This document shows positions 7,120 through 15,375 of a DNA stretch of 64,000 nucleotides, in pieces. Position 1 is the stretch's first letter, and each line of letters starts with the position of its first letter. The stretch comes from Pyramidobacter piscolens (GTDB lineage Bacteria; Synergistota; Synergistia; Synergistales; Dethiosulfovibrionaceae). A program made the translations under genes and the position numbers. The stretch lies in NCBI GenBank assembly GCA_004558205.1, contig SFDM01000007.1, positions 33,106 to 97,105 of the forward strand, in the 5' to 3' direction. The notes below the pieces were generated by a model. The model did no database searches. It saw only the letters and a list, made by a program, of their open reading frames with translations, and was not told the DNA's origin.

Positions 7120-10100
7120 TCACTTGCAGGGCGAATAACCGCAGCTGAAGCAGTAAGCGCAGCCAGCCACCATCTCCATGGGCGCGCCGCACTCGGGGCA
7201 GATCTTGTCGCTCTTGGAACGCCCGGGCTTGGCCTGCTCCGGTTCGATGAGCTTCTGAAGCAGCAGGGCCACGGCGTCGGGAATGGAGCGGACCATCTCG
7301 TTGTCGTCGCAGTCGAACATCCAGTATTCTTTTCCCGAGATGCCGCGAAGCGTGCCGATAAAGTCTTCCAAATGGCCGCCGGAACGGAGGCCGATGGACA
7401 CCACGCGGGAAATGGCCTCGGTCATGGCTTTCAGCTCGGAGCCGCTCTTGCCAAGCGACGCGAAGACCTCAAAGGGATCGTTGCCGTCGTAGTTCAGCGT
7501 CACCCACAGGCTGCCCCAGGGCGTCTTGTCCTTGATGGTCTTGCCGTAGACGATCGGCGTGGAGCGCTGGCGCACCTTGCTGCTGTAGATGGTCGGCGCG
7601 GGCGCTTCAGCGCCCTTGGCTTCCGGCTTGACGGGCTGGGTTTCGGCCTTGGTCTTCTCCTCGGCTTCGGCCTTGACCACCGTGGAGGGCGCTTCCTTCT
7701 TCACCTCGATGGGCTGATCGTTGCGCGAGCCGTCGCGGTAGATCGTGATGCCCTTGCAGCCCATGTCGTAGCAGGCCTCGTAGACACGGCGCACGTCGTC
7801 CACCGTGGCCGAGTTGGGCAGGTTGACGGTCTTGCTGATGCCGCTGTCCACGTAACGCGCGAAGATGCCCGTCACCGCCACGTGTTCGTCGGTGGAGATG
7901 TCGTAGGCCGTCACGTAGCGGGGATCGGAAATTTTCATGCCGGTATGGAGTTCCTCCATGCCCTGCTTGGTGACCAAAGGATGGAAGTACTCGCGCACCT
8001 CCCAGCCGTCGCCGTCGGAACGCATGACCTTGCGGCTCCAGTTCCAGGCGAAATTGGGCTCGATGCCGGCGGAGCTGTCGAAGATCATGGAGATCGACCC
8101 CGTCGGCGCGATGGAAAGCCGGCGGCTGTTGCGCAGCCGGCCCTCCAGAAGGGCCAGCAGAATCCGGCGGAGCTGGGGAAGCGCGTCGGCGCCCAGGAAC
8201 TCGGGCAGCGCCTCCAACGTGTTCAGCAGGGTGTAGGGCACGCTGCGGCGACTCTTCATCTGAGCCACGAAATTCCTGTACGCCTCCAGATCCATCTCCT
8301 CGATCCACTGCCGTGAAAAGAGTTCGCCGCCGTGGGCGCGGTGTTCTTCCTCAAAGAGCTTCGCCACGGCGAAGCTCTCGGAGAAGGGCTCCTTGCTGAG
8401 GTCGCTCACAATGTCCGCCGTGGCCATCAAGGCCGCCGAGGCCATGCGCGCCCCCAATTTCTCGCAGCAGCGGTCGAAGCTCTCGGAGCCATAGACGTCG
8501 CCGCACAGGATCGCCGCGTCGGCCAGCCCCATCAGCCCCAGCCCCACGGGGCGGATGCGCTTGGTGCGCTCGCCGATACGCGCCAGAGGATAGCTCGTCG
8601 CGTCGATCACCAGGTCGAGATAGTAGATCGAACGGTACACCTGATCCACAAAGGCCGCCTCGTCGAAACCGGGCGTCCCCGCCTCGTCGGGCTTGACGAA
8701 CTTCGCCAGGTTGATGGAACCAAGGTTACAGCTTGTATATGTAGGCAAGGGCTGTTCGCCACAGTTATGGACATAGAGTCCGTTCGCGTCGAAGGCGTTG
8801 ATCCCCGGCACCTGAACGTCAAAGACTTCGGCTTCACCGCAGGGCGTCAGCGCTTCAAAGCACACGGCAAACCTCTCCCTGTTCAACATCCTCTTGTAAC
8901 CGGCCAAAGCATCGTCCAATCTGCGCTGTTTATCGCTGTCTTCAAAGCCGATCAGATCGCTGAACACCTTGATGTTGTCGTTGCTGATCACAAGTTCGTG
9001 CTGGCTGCGAGTTTCATAGAGCTTTCGTCCGCCCTTGCCGTCAGGCAGAAGCGAGACCGACGCGTTTCCTCTGTTTTGATAAATTGCGCTGACAATGCCG
9101 AAGCGTCCCAGCATCCTCTGCACCGCTTTCAGCGTGTCCAGATCGCTCTGGGTTAAACGAACGCTGATTCCCTTTTCGCAGCTTCCCTGAACTGAACCGT
9201 CAGCGTCAAACAAGCCGCGCAGGAAACCTCTGCAAAAGGCGCTGGACGTTTCAGACTCAAGTTTCGGCGTAATGCGCTTATGTCCCGGCGCCATGCCAAG
9301 GGAAAGAGCCGCATCCTTGATCGCCGCGATGGAAAGACGGTATTCATTCCTCTCGGGCAGAGGCATCCACCCCGCAAAATCCGCACGGTGAGGCAAAGAA
9401 AGAGCGCACTGATAAGCGCGATCCATCACGGCGTTTACACCGGCACAATCCCCGTTGGACGCCTCTCCAGCCTGCCACACCGACAGAACCGCCTTATCTT
9501 CCTTGAGCGTACCGTCCCCAAGAAGCAGCCCCATCAGGTAGCCTTCATTTTCAGAGAACCTGCCTTCCCATCCTTTTACAGAACGCTGGTCGTTCAAAAG
9601 CAGAAGGTCGCCCTTCACAAGAGCCGACGCTTCCACCCATTCGACTTCTCGAGCGTATCTGGAAAGAGAGCTGATGCGGCAGACCTTGTGATCAGCCGTT
9701 AGTTTCAGCGTCTGCCCCTCGGCGGTGGACAACTCGTAGACCTTTTTGATCCCCGTGGGGAAAAACCCCGTCGTCTCATAGGTTTTTCCATCTACGAGAA
9801 GGGAGGCAGGAACGTTCACTAACGACAAGACCTGCCGCGGCCCACGGTCGGTCATAACCCAAGTATCGCCCGTCACGCAGGGATTCGTGGACTCAATTCT
9901 AAATTCATCAGACATCTTCAAAAGATTGTCGTCGTTGGCCCTGTCGATGAAGAACACGCCGGGGTCGCCGCGCCGCCAGGCGTTCTGGCAGAGTTTATTC
10001 CAGAGGTCGGCCCCCTGGACCGTGCGAACCACTTCGCCGTTCGAACGGGAGTGGAGGGCGAAAGCTCTCTTCTCGCGGGCCGCGGCCACCAGCTCGTCGG

Positions 10101-10887
10101 AGACGCAGACAGAGATGTTGAAGTAGGACAGTTTGCCCTCCTCCACCTTGGCGTCCATGAAATGCTCGATGTCGGGGTGGTCGTCGGGCAGCATGCCCAT
10201 CAGCGCCGCCCTGCGGCGGCCGCCTTGGACGACCACGGAACCCATGGTGTTCCAAGTCTCCATGAAGGACACGGGGCCTGAGGCTTTGCCGCCCGTGCCG
10301 CCTTTGATGTCGGCCCCGCGCTCGCGCAGATGGCCGAAGTTGCCGCCCACGCCGCCGCCGTACTTGCTGATCACCGCGGCGTCGCGCACGGACTCGAAGA
10401 TGCCTTCGATGCTGTCGGGAATGTCGATGACAAAGCAGGCAAAAAGCTGCTGATTGTCGGTTTTGCTGTCATAGAGGCGCCGGTAGTCCTCGAGGTCCAT
10501 CTCGTCGGGCGAGCGGTAGATCAGCTCTACCAGCTCGGGATTCCGGGTCATTCCAGCGCCGGATGCGAAAAGGCAGGGGGAGTTGAAGATAAAACGCCCC
10601 TCCACCAGATCGGCGTAGAGGTTCTTCTCAAGCCTGCGAATCCAATCGATATCGTCGGATTTTCTATACAGGCTCTCGGCCGTGCAGACGATACGGGAGA
10701 CGCGGCGAGCGAACTCTTCAAAACTGCGTTCTTTGCGCAGTCCGCCGGCGGCCCCGTCATAGCGCTCTGCAAAATAACGCTGCTCCAGAAGCCAGAGCGC
10801 GTTCTCCGACTGACGCGGAACAAGAGGATTTTCCAGCAGGGCAAGATCAATCGCAGCTTTAAATCGGTCCGTCATAGATTTGTACAT
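7120..10887 (-). CDS. nrdJ: Adenosylcobalamin-dependent (class II) ribonucleoside reductase with intein
   Basis: A 1255-codon gene encoding an 883-residue reductase plus a 372-residue intein (residues 337-708). Reductase features: FNSPCLF near residue 101, the GGGVGGNFG loop, the interrupted catalytic box N-P-[intein]-C-G-E, SCNLGSINL after the intein, and IAPTGSISMI, a class II/I signature. After a Lys/Glu/Ala-rich linker come a TSCPD-type domain and a C-terminal zinc motif (CPECG, CAYCFSCG). It makes deoxyribonucleotides using a B12-derived radical, which suits an anaerobe. Start at ATG 10887 follows GGAGAG; an in-frame ATG four codons later is possible. An NrdR-like operator and a clear promoter lie upstream. 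Confidence 0.95.
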   Translation of the reverse strand: MYKSMTDRFKAAIDLALLENPLVPRQSENALWLLEQRYFAERYDGAAGGLRKERSFEEFARRVSRIVCTAESLYRKSDDIDWIRRLEKNLYADLVEGRFIFNSPCLFASGAGMTRNPELVELIYRSPDEMDLEDYRRLYDSKTDNQQLFACFVIDIPDSIEGIFESVRDAAVISKYGGGVGGNFGHLRERGADIKGGTGGKASGPVSFMETWNTMGSVVVQGGRRRAALMGMLPDDHPDIEHFMDAKVEEGKLSYFNISVCVSDELVAAAREKRAFALHSRSNGEVVRTVQGADLWNKLCQNAWRRGDPGVFFIDRANDDNLLKMSDEFRIESTNPCVTGDTWVMTDRGPRQVLSLVNVPASLLVDGKTYETTGFFPTGIKKVYELSTAEGQTLKLTADHKVCRISSLSRYAREVEWVEASALVKGDLLLLNDQRSVKGWEGRFSENEGYLMGLLLGDGTLKEDKAVLSVWQAGEASNGDCAGVNAVMDRAYQCALSLPHRADFAGWMPLPERNEYRLSIAAIKDAALSLGMAPGHKRITPKLESETSSAFCRGFLRGLFDADGSVQGSCEKGISVRLTQSDLDTLKAVQRMLGRFGIVSAIYQNRGNASVSLLPDGKGGRKLYETRSQHELVISNDNIKVFSDLIGFEDSDKQRRLDDALAGYKRMLNRERFAVCFEALTPCGEAEVFDVQVPGINAFDANGLYVHNCGEQPLPTYTSCNLGSINLAKFVKPDEAGTPGFDEAAFVDQVYRSIYYLDLVIDATSYPLARIGERTKRIRPVGLGLMGLADAAILCGDVYGSESFDRCCEKLGARMASAALMATADIVSDLSKEPFSESFAVAKLFEEEHRAHGGELFSRQWIEEMDLEAYRNFVAQMKSRRSVPYTLLNTLEALPEFLGADALPQLRRILLALLEGRLRNSRRLSIAPTGSISMIFDSSAGIEPNFAWNWSRKVMRSDGDGWEVREYFHPLVTKQGMEELHTGMKISDPRYVTAYDISTDEHVAVTGIFARYVDSGISKTVNLPNSATVDDVRRVYEACYDMGCKGITIYRDGSRNDQPIEVKKEAPSTVVKAEAEEKTKAETQPVKPEAKGAEAPAPTIYSSKVRQRSTPIVYGKTIKDKTPWGSLWVTLNYDGNDPFEVFASLGKSGSELKAMTEAISRVVSIGLRSGGHLEDFIGTLRGISGKEYWMFDCDDNEMVRSIPDAVALLLQKLIEPEQAKPGRSKSDKICPECGAPMEMVAGCAYCFSCGYSPCK
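8764..9879 (-). other. LAGLIDADG homing intein within nrdJ
   Basis: An in-frame insertion of exactly 372 codons. It opens with Cys337 (CVTGDTWVMTD, splicing block A), has TADHKVC (block B, His400) and closes with VFDVQVPG (block F) and GLYVHN (block G) followed by extein Cys709. All four splicing residues (Cys1, block B His, penultimate His, terminal Asn) are present, so splicing looks competent. Two dodecapeptide endonuclease motifs are seen, LMGLLLGDG (about 451-459) and LRGLFDADG (about 556-564), each with the acidic residue. It sits between Pro336 and the catalytic cysteine of the reductase. Confidence 0.95.
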
Positions 10888-11086
10888 GAGTGCTCTCCGT
10901 TCTCTTCAATAAGATATGGGAAACGATCCGTCGGGACGCGCCCTTTCAAAAAGCGCGGGCCTCGGAATGCCCCCTTGCAGCCGGCGGTTCCCCCCGGCCT
11001 TCTCTCTTCGACGCGATCTCCCCGCCAGGGGACAGGACTCGCGGCCTTTGGCGCTGCAGACATAAAACCTGGTGAGCCACAGTTTC
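10888..11086 (-). other. nrdJ 5-prime leader, no gene seen
   Basis: About 190 bases separate the predicted start of transcription from the nrdJ start codon. It is GC-rich, and I found no cobalamin-riboswitch landmarks in it even though the product needs B12. Short reading frames here lack ribosome sites. It could hold a structured leader, but I cannot assign one. Confidence 0.4.
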
Positions 11087-11115
11087 ATTCTACCGCAAAA
11101 CAGAAGTCCGGTCAA
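11087..11115 (-). promoter_or_regulatory. Sigma70-type promoter for nrdJ
   Basis: On the minus strand TTGACC (11110-11115) is followed after 17 bases by TAGAAT (11087-11092), a near-consensus pair with ideal spacing, about 190 bases upstream of the nrdJ start. Confidence 0.75.
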
Positions 11116-11123
11116 AGGAAAAA

Positions 11124-11139
11124 ACGCTAGATATAGCGT
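11124..11139 (-). promoter_or_regulatory. NrdR-box-like operator
   Basis: The 16-base near-palindrome ACGCTATATCTAGCGT sits nine bases upstream of the -35 element of nrdJ. Its size and core (CTATATCTAG) match the NrdR box, the operator through which the dATP/ATP-sensing repressor NrdR controls reductase genes. A weaker dyad (ACACTAATTGTG, 11156-11167) is centred 30 bases further upstream, about the spacing of paired NrdR boxes. Confidence 0.6.
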
Positions 11140-11268
11140 CAAGTTTTTCTTAAAAACACTAATTGTGGAGAAAAAAGCCTTTCCCAGCGCCAAAAAGAAC
11201 CCTTCCGCACACCGTCAGACCACGCGGCACGGAAGGGATTTTACCAGCTTTTGCCATGGTGATGGGAA

Positions 11269-11312
11269 GAAAAAAAAGGCGCTTCTCCAAAATCCTGGCG
11301 CGTCCTGCGCCT
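11269..11312 (-). terminator. Intrinsic terminator of the TonB-like gene
   Basis: Minus strand: AGGCGC pairs with GCGCCT and is followed by a run of eight T. It begins just after the stop codon at 11314. Confidence 0.75.
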
Positions 11313-11313
11313 C

Positions 11314-12039
11314 TCACAGTTCCATGCTGACGCCCTTCAGCGAAAACCTTACGGGAATCCTTACCCGGGCGTTCAGGCTTTTCACGAAGCGCCAGCTTTT
11401 CAGCGCCCTGACCGCGGAATTGTCGAGCGCCGCGAAGCCGCTGCTTTTCTCGACGGCGACGCCGGTCACCGCGCCCGCCTTGACGGTGACGATCAGCGAC
11501 ACCAGTCCCTGTTCGCCCCTGATGCGGCTTGGGCGCGGATAGAGAGGATCGCTTTTTCTCAGCACCATAGCTCCTGCCGCGTTTTGGACTCCGCCGCCGT
11601 CTGCGGACCCGCCGCCTTCCCCTTTTCCGGAGCCGGGGAAAACGGAGGCCCCTACGGGCCCCAGCGCGGCGGGCGCGGCGATCTTGGATGAAAAGGAAGG
11701 CGGCGTCTCCGTTTTTTCGGGATCCCTGCGGATCGCTTTCCTCTGAGAAACCGCTGGTGTACGAGGTTTGCTCTTCGGCGGAACGGCTTTTTCAGGAGTT
11801 TTTTTCGCGGTTTCCGCAGAAGGCCTGGGGACGTTCTGGACGGGCGGGGCGCTTTGGGGCTGGGGAACGCCCGCTCCGCCTTCCCCCCTGGATCCCCCGC
11901 CGCCGGAGGAAAGCAGTTTCAACACCAAAAGGGGGCGTTCCTTTTCGGAACGGGGGCCGAAGGGCAGCGCGAAGAGAAGGGCGTGGACCGCCGCGCTCAG
12001 CGCCAGCGCTGCCAAGTAGACTTTTTTGCGTCTCTTCAC
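11314..12039 (-). CDS. TonB-like energy transducer
   Basis: A 241-residue protein with the TonB layout: a short basic N-terminus, one membrane helix (about residues 7-25, VYLAALALSAAVHALLFALP with the conserved His), a Pro/Lys/Ser/Gly-rich periplasmic spacer (about 40-145) and a C-terminal TonB domain (DPLYPRPSRIRGEQGLVSLIV to the end). The domain includes SSGFAALDNSAVRALKSWRF, the family's typical end region. It carries proton-motive force from the inner membrane to outer-membrane receptors, implying a diderm. The start is GTG 12039 after GGAGGGAAGGG; an ATG at 12099 has no site. ExbB/ExbD are not in the window. Confidence 0.85.
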   Translation of the reverse strand: MKRRKKVYLAALALSAAVHALLFALPFGPRSEKERPLLVLKLLSSGGGGSRGEGGAGVPQPQSAPPVQNVPRPSAETAKKTPEKAVPPKSKPRTPAVSQRKAIRRDPEKTETPPSFSSKIAAPAALGPVGASVFPGSGKGEGGGSADGGGVQNAAGAMVLRKSDPLYPRPSRIRGEQGLVSLIVTVKAGAVTGVAVEKSSGFAALDNSAVRALKSWRFVKSLNARVRIPVRFSLKGVSMEL

Positions 12040-12141
12040 AATTCCCTTCCCTCCCGTTCTTTTCCGTCCAATATACCACATCCTACGTTTCAATTCCATC
12101 TGAAAAGGTACGCGCGAAAACGGTACGGACCGAACAATTCA

Positions 12142-12170
12142 TTGATCTTATTTCCCCCAAATGGTAGAAT
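12142..12170 (+). promoter_or_regulatory. Promoter for the GGDEF-epimerase pair
   Basis: TTGATC (12142-12147), 17 bases, TAGAAT (12165-12170). It lies about 100 bases upstream of the diguanylate cyclase start. Confidence 0.65.
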
Positions 12171-12270
12171 GCGGCTGTCGGACCTATTGCGGCAGAATCC
12201 AAATGAACATGTTTATCAGCGTATCCGGGACACGCATGTTGAATCCAATCGAGAGAGGAATGTCTAAAAT

Positions 12271-13911
12271 ATGAAACTGCAGAAACAGCTTTTCCTCACG
12301 CTGATATGCCTGTGCACAATTCCCGTGATGTTCAGCACCGCGGCCTTCATCCTGTTCTATAGGAGCAGCGCGCTCGAAAGCATCTACAGCGGCATCGCCA
12401 CCTCCGCCCAGATCAGGACCGAGAGCATTGAACGGCTGATATTCACCGTGCGGGAGCACCTGCACCTCTCGGAAGCGACGCTGCCGCTGCACAGCCTGCT
12501 CGAGGCCAGCTTTTACGGGACCCCTTTTCAGCCCAACCAGCTGGACGACGTCAGAAAGATGTATCTGGCTCAAGCCAAGAGCCTTCACCTGCTCAAAGCC
12601 ATCGCGCTGATCGACAGGAAGGGGGAAATCGTCGTCAGTACGGTTCCCGCGCGCGAAGGCACTGTTTCCAGGCTCCCGTTGAAGGTGATGAACTCGCTTC
12701 GCAGCGGTGTCGCCCTTGTCATTTCCGCCAACCTGCCGGGATTTTCGCCTCAGGATCCCCAGAAAGGGACCGTCAATTTTTCATCGCCCTGTTTCTCGGG
12801 CGGCGTCTACATGGGCGCGCAGAATATCGGCATCGACGTGCAGAGCCTGGCTCCGCTGGTGGGAGGAAAGCTGATCGCTCCCTCGGCCGCCGTCCAGCTC
12901 TTTGACGAGGAGGGGCGGCTTATCGTCCAGAGCGGTGCCGGCGTGGTCTCCCGCTCTCTGGAGGAACTTCCCGCGCTGTGGCTCGAGTGGAAGCGCTTTC
13001 GCGCCTCCTGTGAAAGCAGGATCATCAGGTTCGGCGCCGGCAAGGACAACCGGACCGGCCTGATGACCGGCATCGGCTCCACGGGATGGACTCTTCTCTG
13101 CTCCGTGGGCTACGAGGAACTGATCCGCCCGATCCTCAGAATAACGGGATCCTTTATCGCCTTTGTGGCCATGCTGCTGCTCGTGGCGATCTATCTGACC
13201 ATGAAATCCGCGAAATACATTACCCAGCCTCTGGAAAACCTCATGGAATCCATCGCGAGACTGCACGGCGGCGCCAGCGACGCCCGTTTCACCTGCGACC
13301 TGAACAACGAATTCGGCGTGATCTCCGACGCCTTCAACGGGTTGATCGAACAGCTGAACCAACATATCGCCCGCGAGCAGGAACGAAGCCGCTACCTCCT
13401 GAAGAAATCCGAGACGGACTCGCTGACGGGCGTTTACAACAACGGTTCCACCAGGGAATACATCGACGCGTTCCTGAGCGGGGACCGCGGAACCGGAGCC
13501 TGCCACGCCCTTCTCATCGTGGACATCGACAACTTCAAAAAGATCAACGACCGTTTCGGCCACGCGGCCGGCGACACGCTTCTGCAGAAGCTCGCCGGGG
13601 CGCTGCGCGCCAACTTCAGGGAGAGCGACGTGGTAGGGAGAGTGGGCGGCGATGAGTTCGTCGTGCTCGTCAAACATCTCGCCTCAACGGAGATTTTGGA
13701 GAAAAAGCTTAAAACGATGCTGGAGGCCACCAGGGCCATCAGCCAGGAGAGCGGGCTGGAGAGGGCCTTCACGATTTCCATGGGCGTCGGCTTCTGCCCC
13801 GCCGACGGGGCGTCCTATCAGGAGCTCTTCGAAGCGGCGGACCGGGCCATGTATCTGTCAAAAGAACAAGGCAAAGACAGCTTTGTCTTCTCTAAGAAAG
13901 GTGAGGTCTAA
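12271..13911 (+). CDS. Membrane-bound diguanylate cyclase (sensor-HAMP-GGDEF)
   Basis: A 546-residue signalling protein. It has an N-terminal membrane helix (about 5-30), an extracytoplasmic sensor region of about 250 residues, probably Cache-like, a second helix (about 290-310), a HAMP-like linker and a GGDEF domain. The catalytic motif is intact (GGDEF, residues 459-463), with the substrate-binding segment DIDNFKKINDRFGH. An inhibitory I-site RESD lies five residues before the motif, so it should synthesise cyclic di-GMP and be subject to product inhibition. Its stop codon directly abuts the start of the epimerase gene. Confidence 0.92.
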   Translation: MKLQKQLFLTLICLCTIPVMFSTAAFILFYRSSALESIYSGIATSAQIRTESIERLIFTVREHLHLSEATLPLHSLLEASFYGTPFQPNQLDDVRKMYLAQAKSLHLLKAIALIDRKGEIVVSTVPAREGTVSRLPLKVMNSLRSGVALVISANLPGFSPQDPQKGTVNFSSPCFSGGVYMGAQNIGIDVQSLAPLVGGKLIAPSAAVQLFDEEGRLIVQSGAGVVSRSLEELPALWLEWKRFRASCESRIIRFGAGKDNRTGLMTGIGSTGWTLLCSVGYEELIRPILRITGSFIAFVAMLLLVAIYLTMKSAKYITQPLENLMESIARLHGGASDARFTCDLNNEFGVISDAFNGLIEQLNQHIAREQERSRYLLKKSETDSLTGVYNNGSTREYIDAFLSGDRGTGACHALLIVDIDNFKKINDRFGHAAGDTLLQKLAGALRANFRESDVVGRVGGDEFVVLVKHLASTEILEKKLKTMLEATRAISQESGLERAFTISMGVGFCPADGASYQELFEAADRAMYLSKEQGKDSFVFSKKGEV

Positions 13912-14856
13912 ATGACGAATCGCGCTTTGGTCACAGGAGGCGCCGGCTTTATCGGCTCCCATCTCTGCGACTCACTGCTTCGGAACGGCTGGGACGTTAC
14001 GGTCCTGGACAGCTTGATCACGGGGCGGCAATGCAACATCCAACACCTGATGGGGCGCGGCGATTTCCACTTCGTGCGCGGCGACGTCACCGACGCCGAC
14101 CTGATCGGCAAACTGGCGGCCCAGGCCGACAAGGTCTTCCACCTGGCGGCCATGGTCTCGGTCCCCCTGTCCGTCGAACAGCCCGAGGAGTGCTGGCGCG
14201 TCAACGTCCAAGCCTTCGGTTCCCTGCTTTGCGCCCTCAGGGAGCGCAAAACGCCTCTGGCCTACGCCTCGTCGGCGGCGGTTTACGGAAGCCGCAGCGA
14301 AGGCCTGCGCCGCGAGGAGGAGCCGCCCATGCCCCTTTCGCCTTACGGCGAGAGCAAGGCCATCAACGAAATTCAAGCGGCCACGGCAAGCTGCGAGTGG
14401 GGAGTGCCCACGGTGGGGTTCCGCTTCTTCAACGTCTACGGGCCGCGTCAGAGCTCCCGGGGCGCTTACGCCTCGGTGATCCCCAAGTTCTGCAGCGCCC
14501 TCGTCACGGGGAGAACTCCCGTGATCTACGGCGACGGAGGGCAGACACGGGATTTCATCAGCGTCCATGATATCGTCGAAATCGTTCAGCGGACGCCGCC
14601 CGCCACTGCAGGCACGCTGGTCTACAACGTCGCCACGGGGCATTCAGTCACCGTAGCCGAGACGCTGCAACTCATCGCGCAGCACTGGAAAAAGCCGATC
14701 CAGCCCGACTACAAGCCCGAGCGCCCCGGCGACATCCGTCTGAGCGCGGCGGACACGTTGAAACTCCAGTCCGTCCTAAAAGATTACCGGTTCCAGCCTC
14801 TTTCCGGAGGGATCGCCGAAACGCTCCGCTGGTACGCCGAGCATCCCGAAGACTGA
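13912..14856 (+). CDS. NAD-dependent nucleotide-sugar epimerase/dehydratase
   Basis: A 314-residue extended short-chain dehydrogenase. It has the NAD-binding GGAGFIG (residues 9-15), an SSAAVYG segment with catalytic Ser near 121, the YGESK catalytic pair (Tyr145, Lys149), RFFNVYGPRQ and the substrate loop GDGGQTRDFI. This fits UDP-glucose/UDP-GlcNAc 4-epimerases that provide sugars for cell-surface polymers. The ATG follows the upstream TAA with no gap, so translation is coupled to the diguanylate cyclase; a ribosome site (AAAGGTGAGG) lies inside the cyclase gene. Exact sugar specificity cannot be told. Confidence 0.9.
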   Translation: MTNRALVTGGAGFIGSHLCDSLLRNGWDVTVLDSLITGRQCNIQHLMGRGDFHFVRGDVTDADLIGKLAAQADKVFHLAAMVSVPLSVEQPEECWRVNVQAFGSLLCALRERKTPLAYASSAAVYGSRSEGLRREEEPPMPLSPYGESKAINEIQAATASCEWGVPTVGFRFFNVYGPRQSSRGAYASVIPKFCSALVTGRTPVIYGDGGQTRDFISVHDIVEIVQRTPPATAGTLVYNVATGHSVTVAETLQLIAQHWKKPIQPDYKPERPGDIRLSAADTLKLQSVLKDYRFQPLSGGIAETLRWYAEHPED

Positions 14857-15375
14857 CGCGCAGCCCCATAACCAGAAAACAACCAGATAAAGAAAAGCTC
14901 AGCGATTTCTTGAACTGTTCGAACTGTTCTTGGAAGCCGCTGAACATTTTTTTTACCGTCTTCATGATCCAGATTCCGCGCCCGCCCAAAGGCACGCCAT
15001 GGAGTCGAAGGAAGCACAAAATGAAATTTTCATATCCCTGAAATAAAAAAATTTAAAGAGCACCCAACCTTAAGGCCACTAATCTCAATCAGCAACAGGA
15101 CTGGCAAATACACTGACAACGCTCCGTCTTTGCGGTCTGCCCGCCGGGTTTTCCGCGCCGCTCCACGGAGTCCCCTTCTTTTCCAGCGGCCTCAAAATGG
15201 CGGCATGACGACGGCTTTTCCGCTCCTTTCGGCGCCAGCGCGCCACTGTGCAGAGGCTCATCTTCGTCTAAAATGGAACGAAGTAAGCCAAGCGTCTCCT
15301 GTTCCGCCCTTAGATCGCATTAGATGACATCTGAAATCTGACGTTCCATTCCATCATCTTGAGGAGGTAAGGCTC
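14857..15375 (+). other. Intergenic region upstream of the clostripain-like genes
   Basis: About 520 bases without a convincing gene. A short minus-strand frame (start 14964, MKTVKKMFSGFQ...) has no ribosome site and runs into the epimerase gene, so it is not called. There is a perfect 9-base inverted repeat, AATGGAACG (15272-15280) and CGTTCCATT (15342-15350), just ahead of the ribosome site GAGGAGGTAAGG of the next gene. No tRNA or terminator was recognised. Confidence 0.5.

Noticed and set aside
10888..11086. Cobalamin riboswitch ahead of the B12-dependent reductase
   Set aside because: None of the conserved B12-box or core blocks could be found on the minus strand.
14672..15019. Short minus-strand frame downstream of the epimerase (MKTVKKMFSGFQ from 14964)
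   Set aside because: No ribosome site, and it extends into the epimerase coding sequence. It could be a decayed gene, but there is too little to support it.
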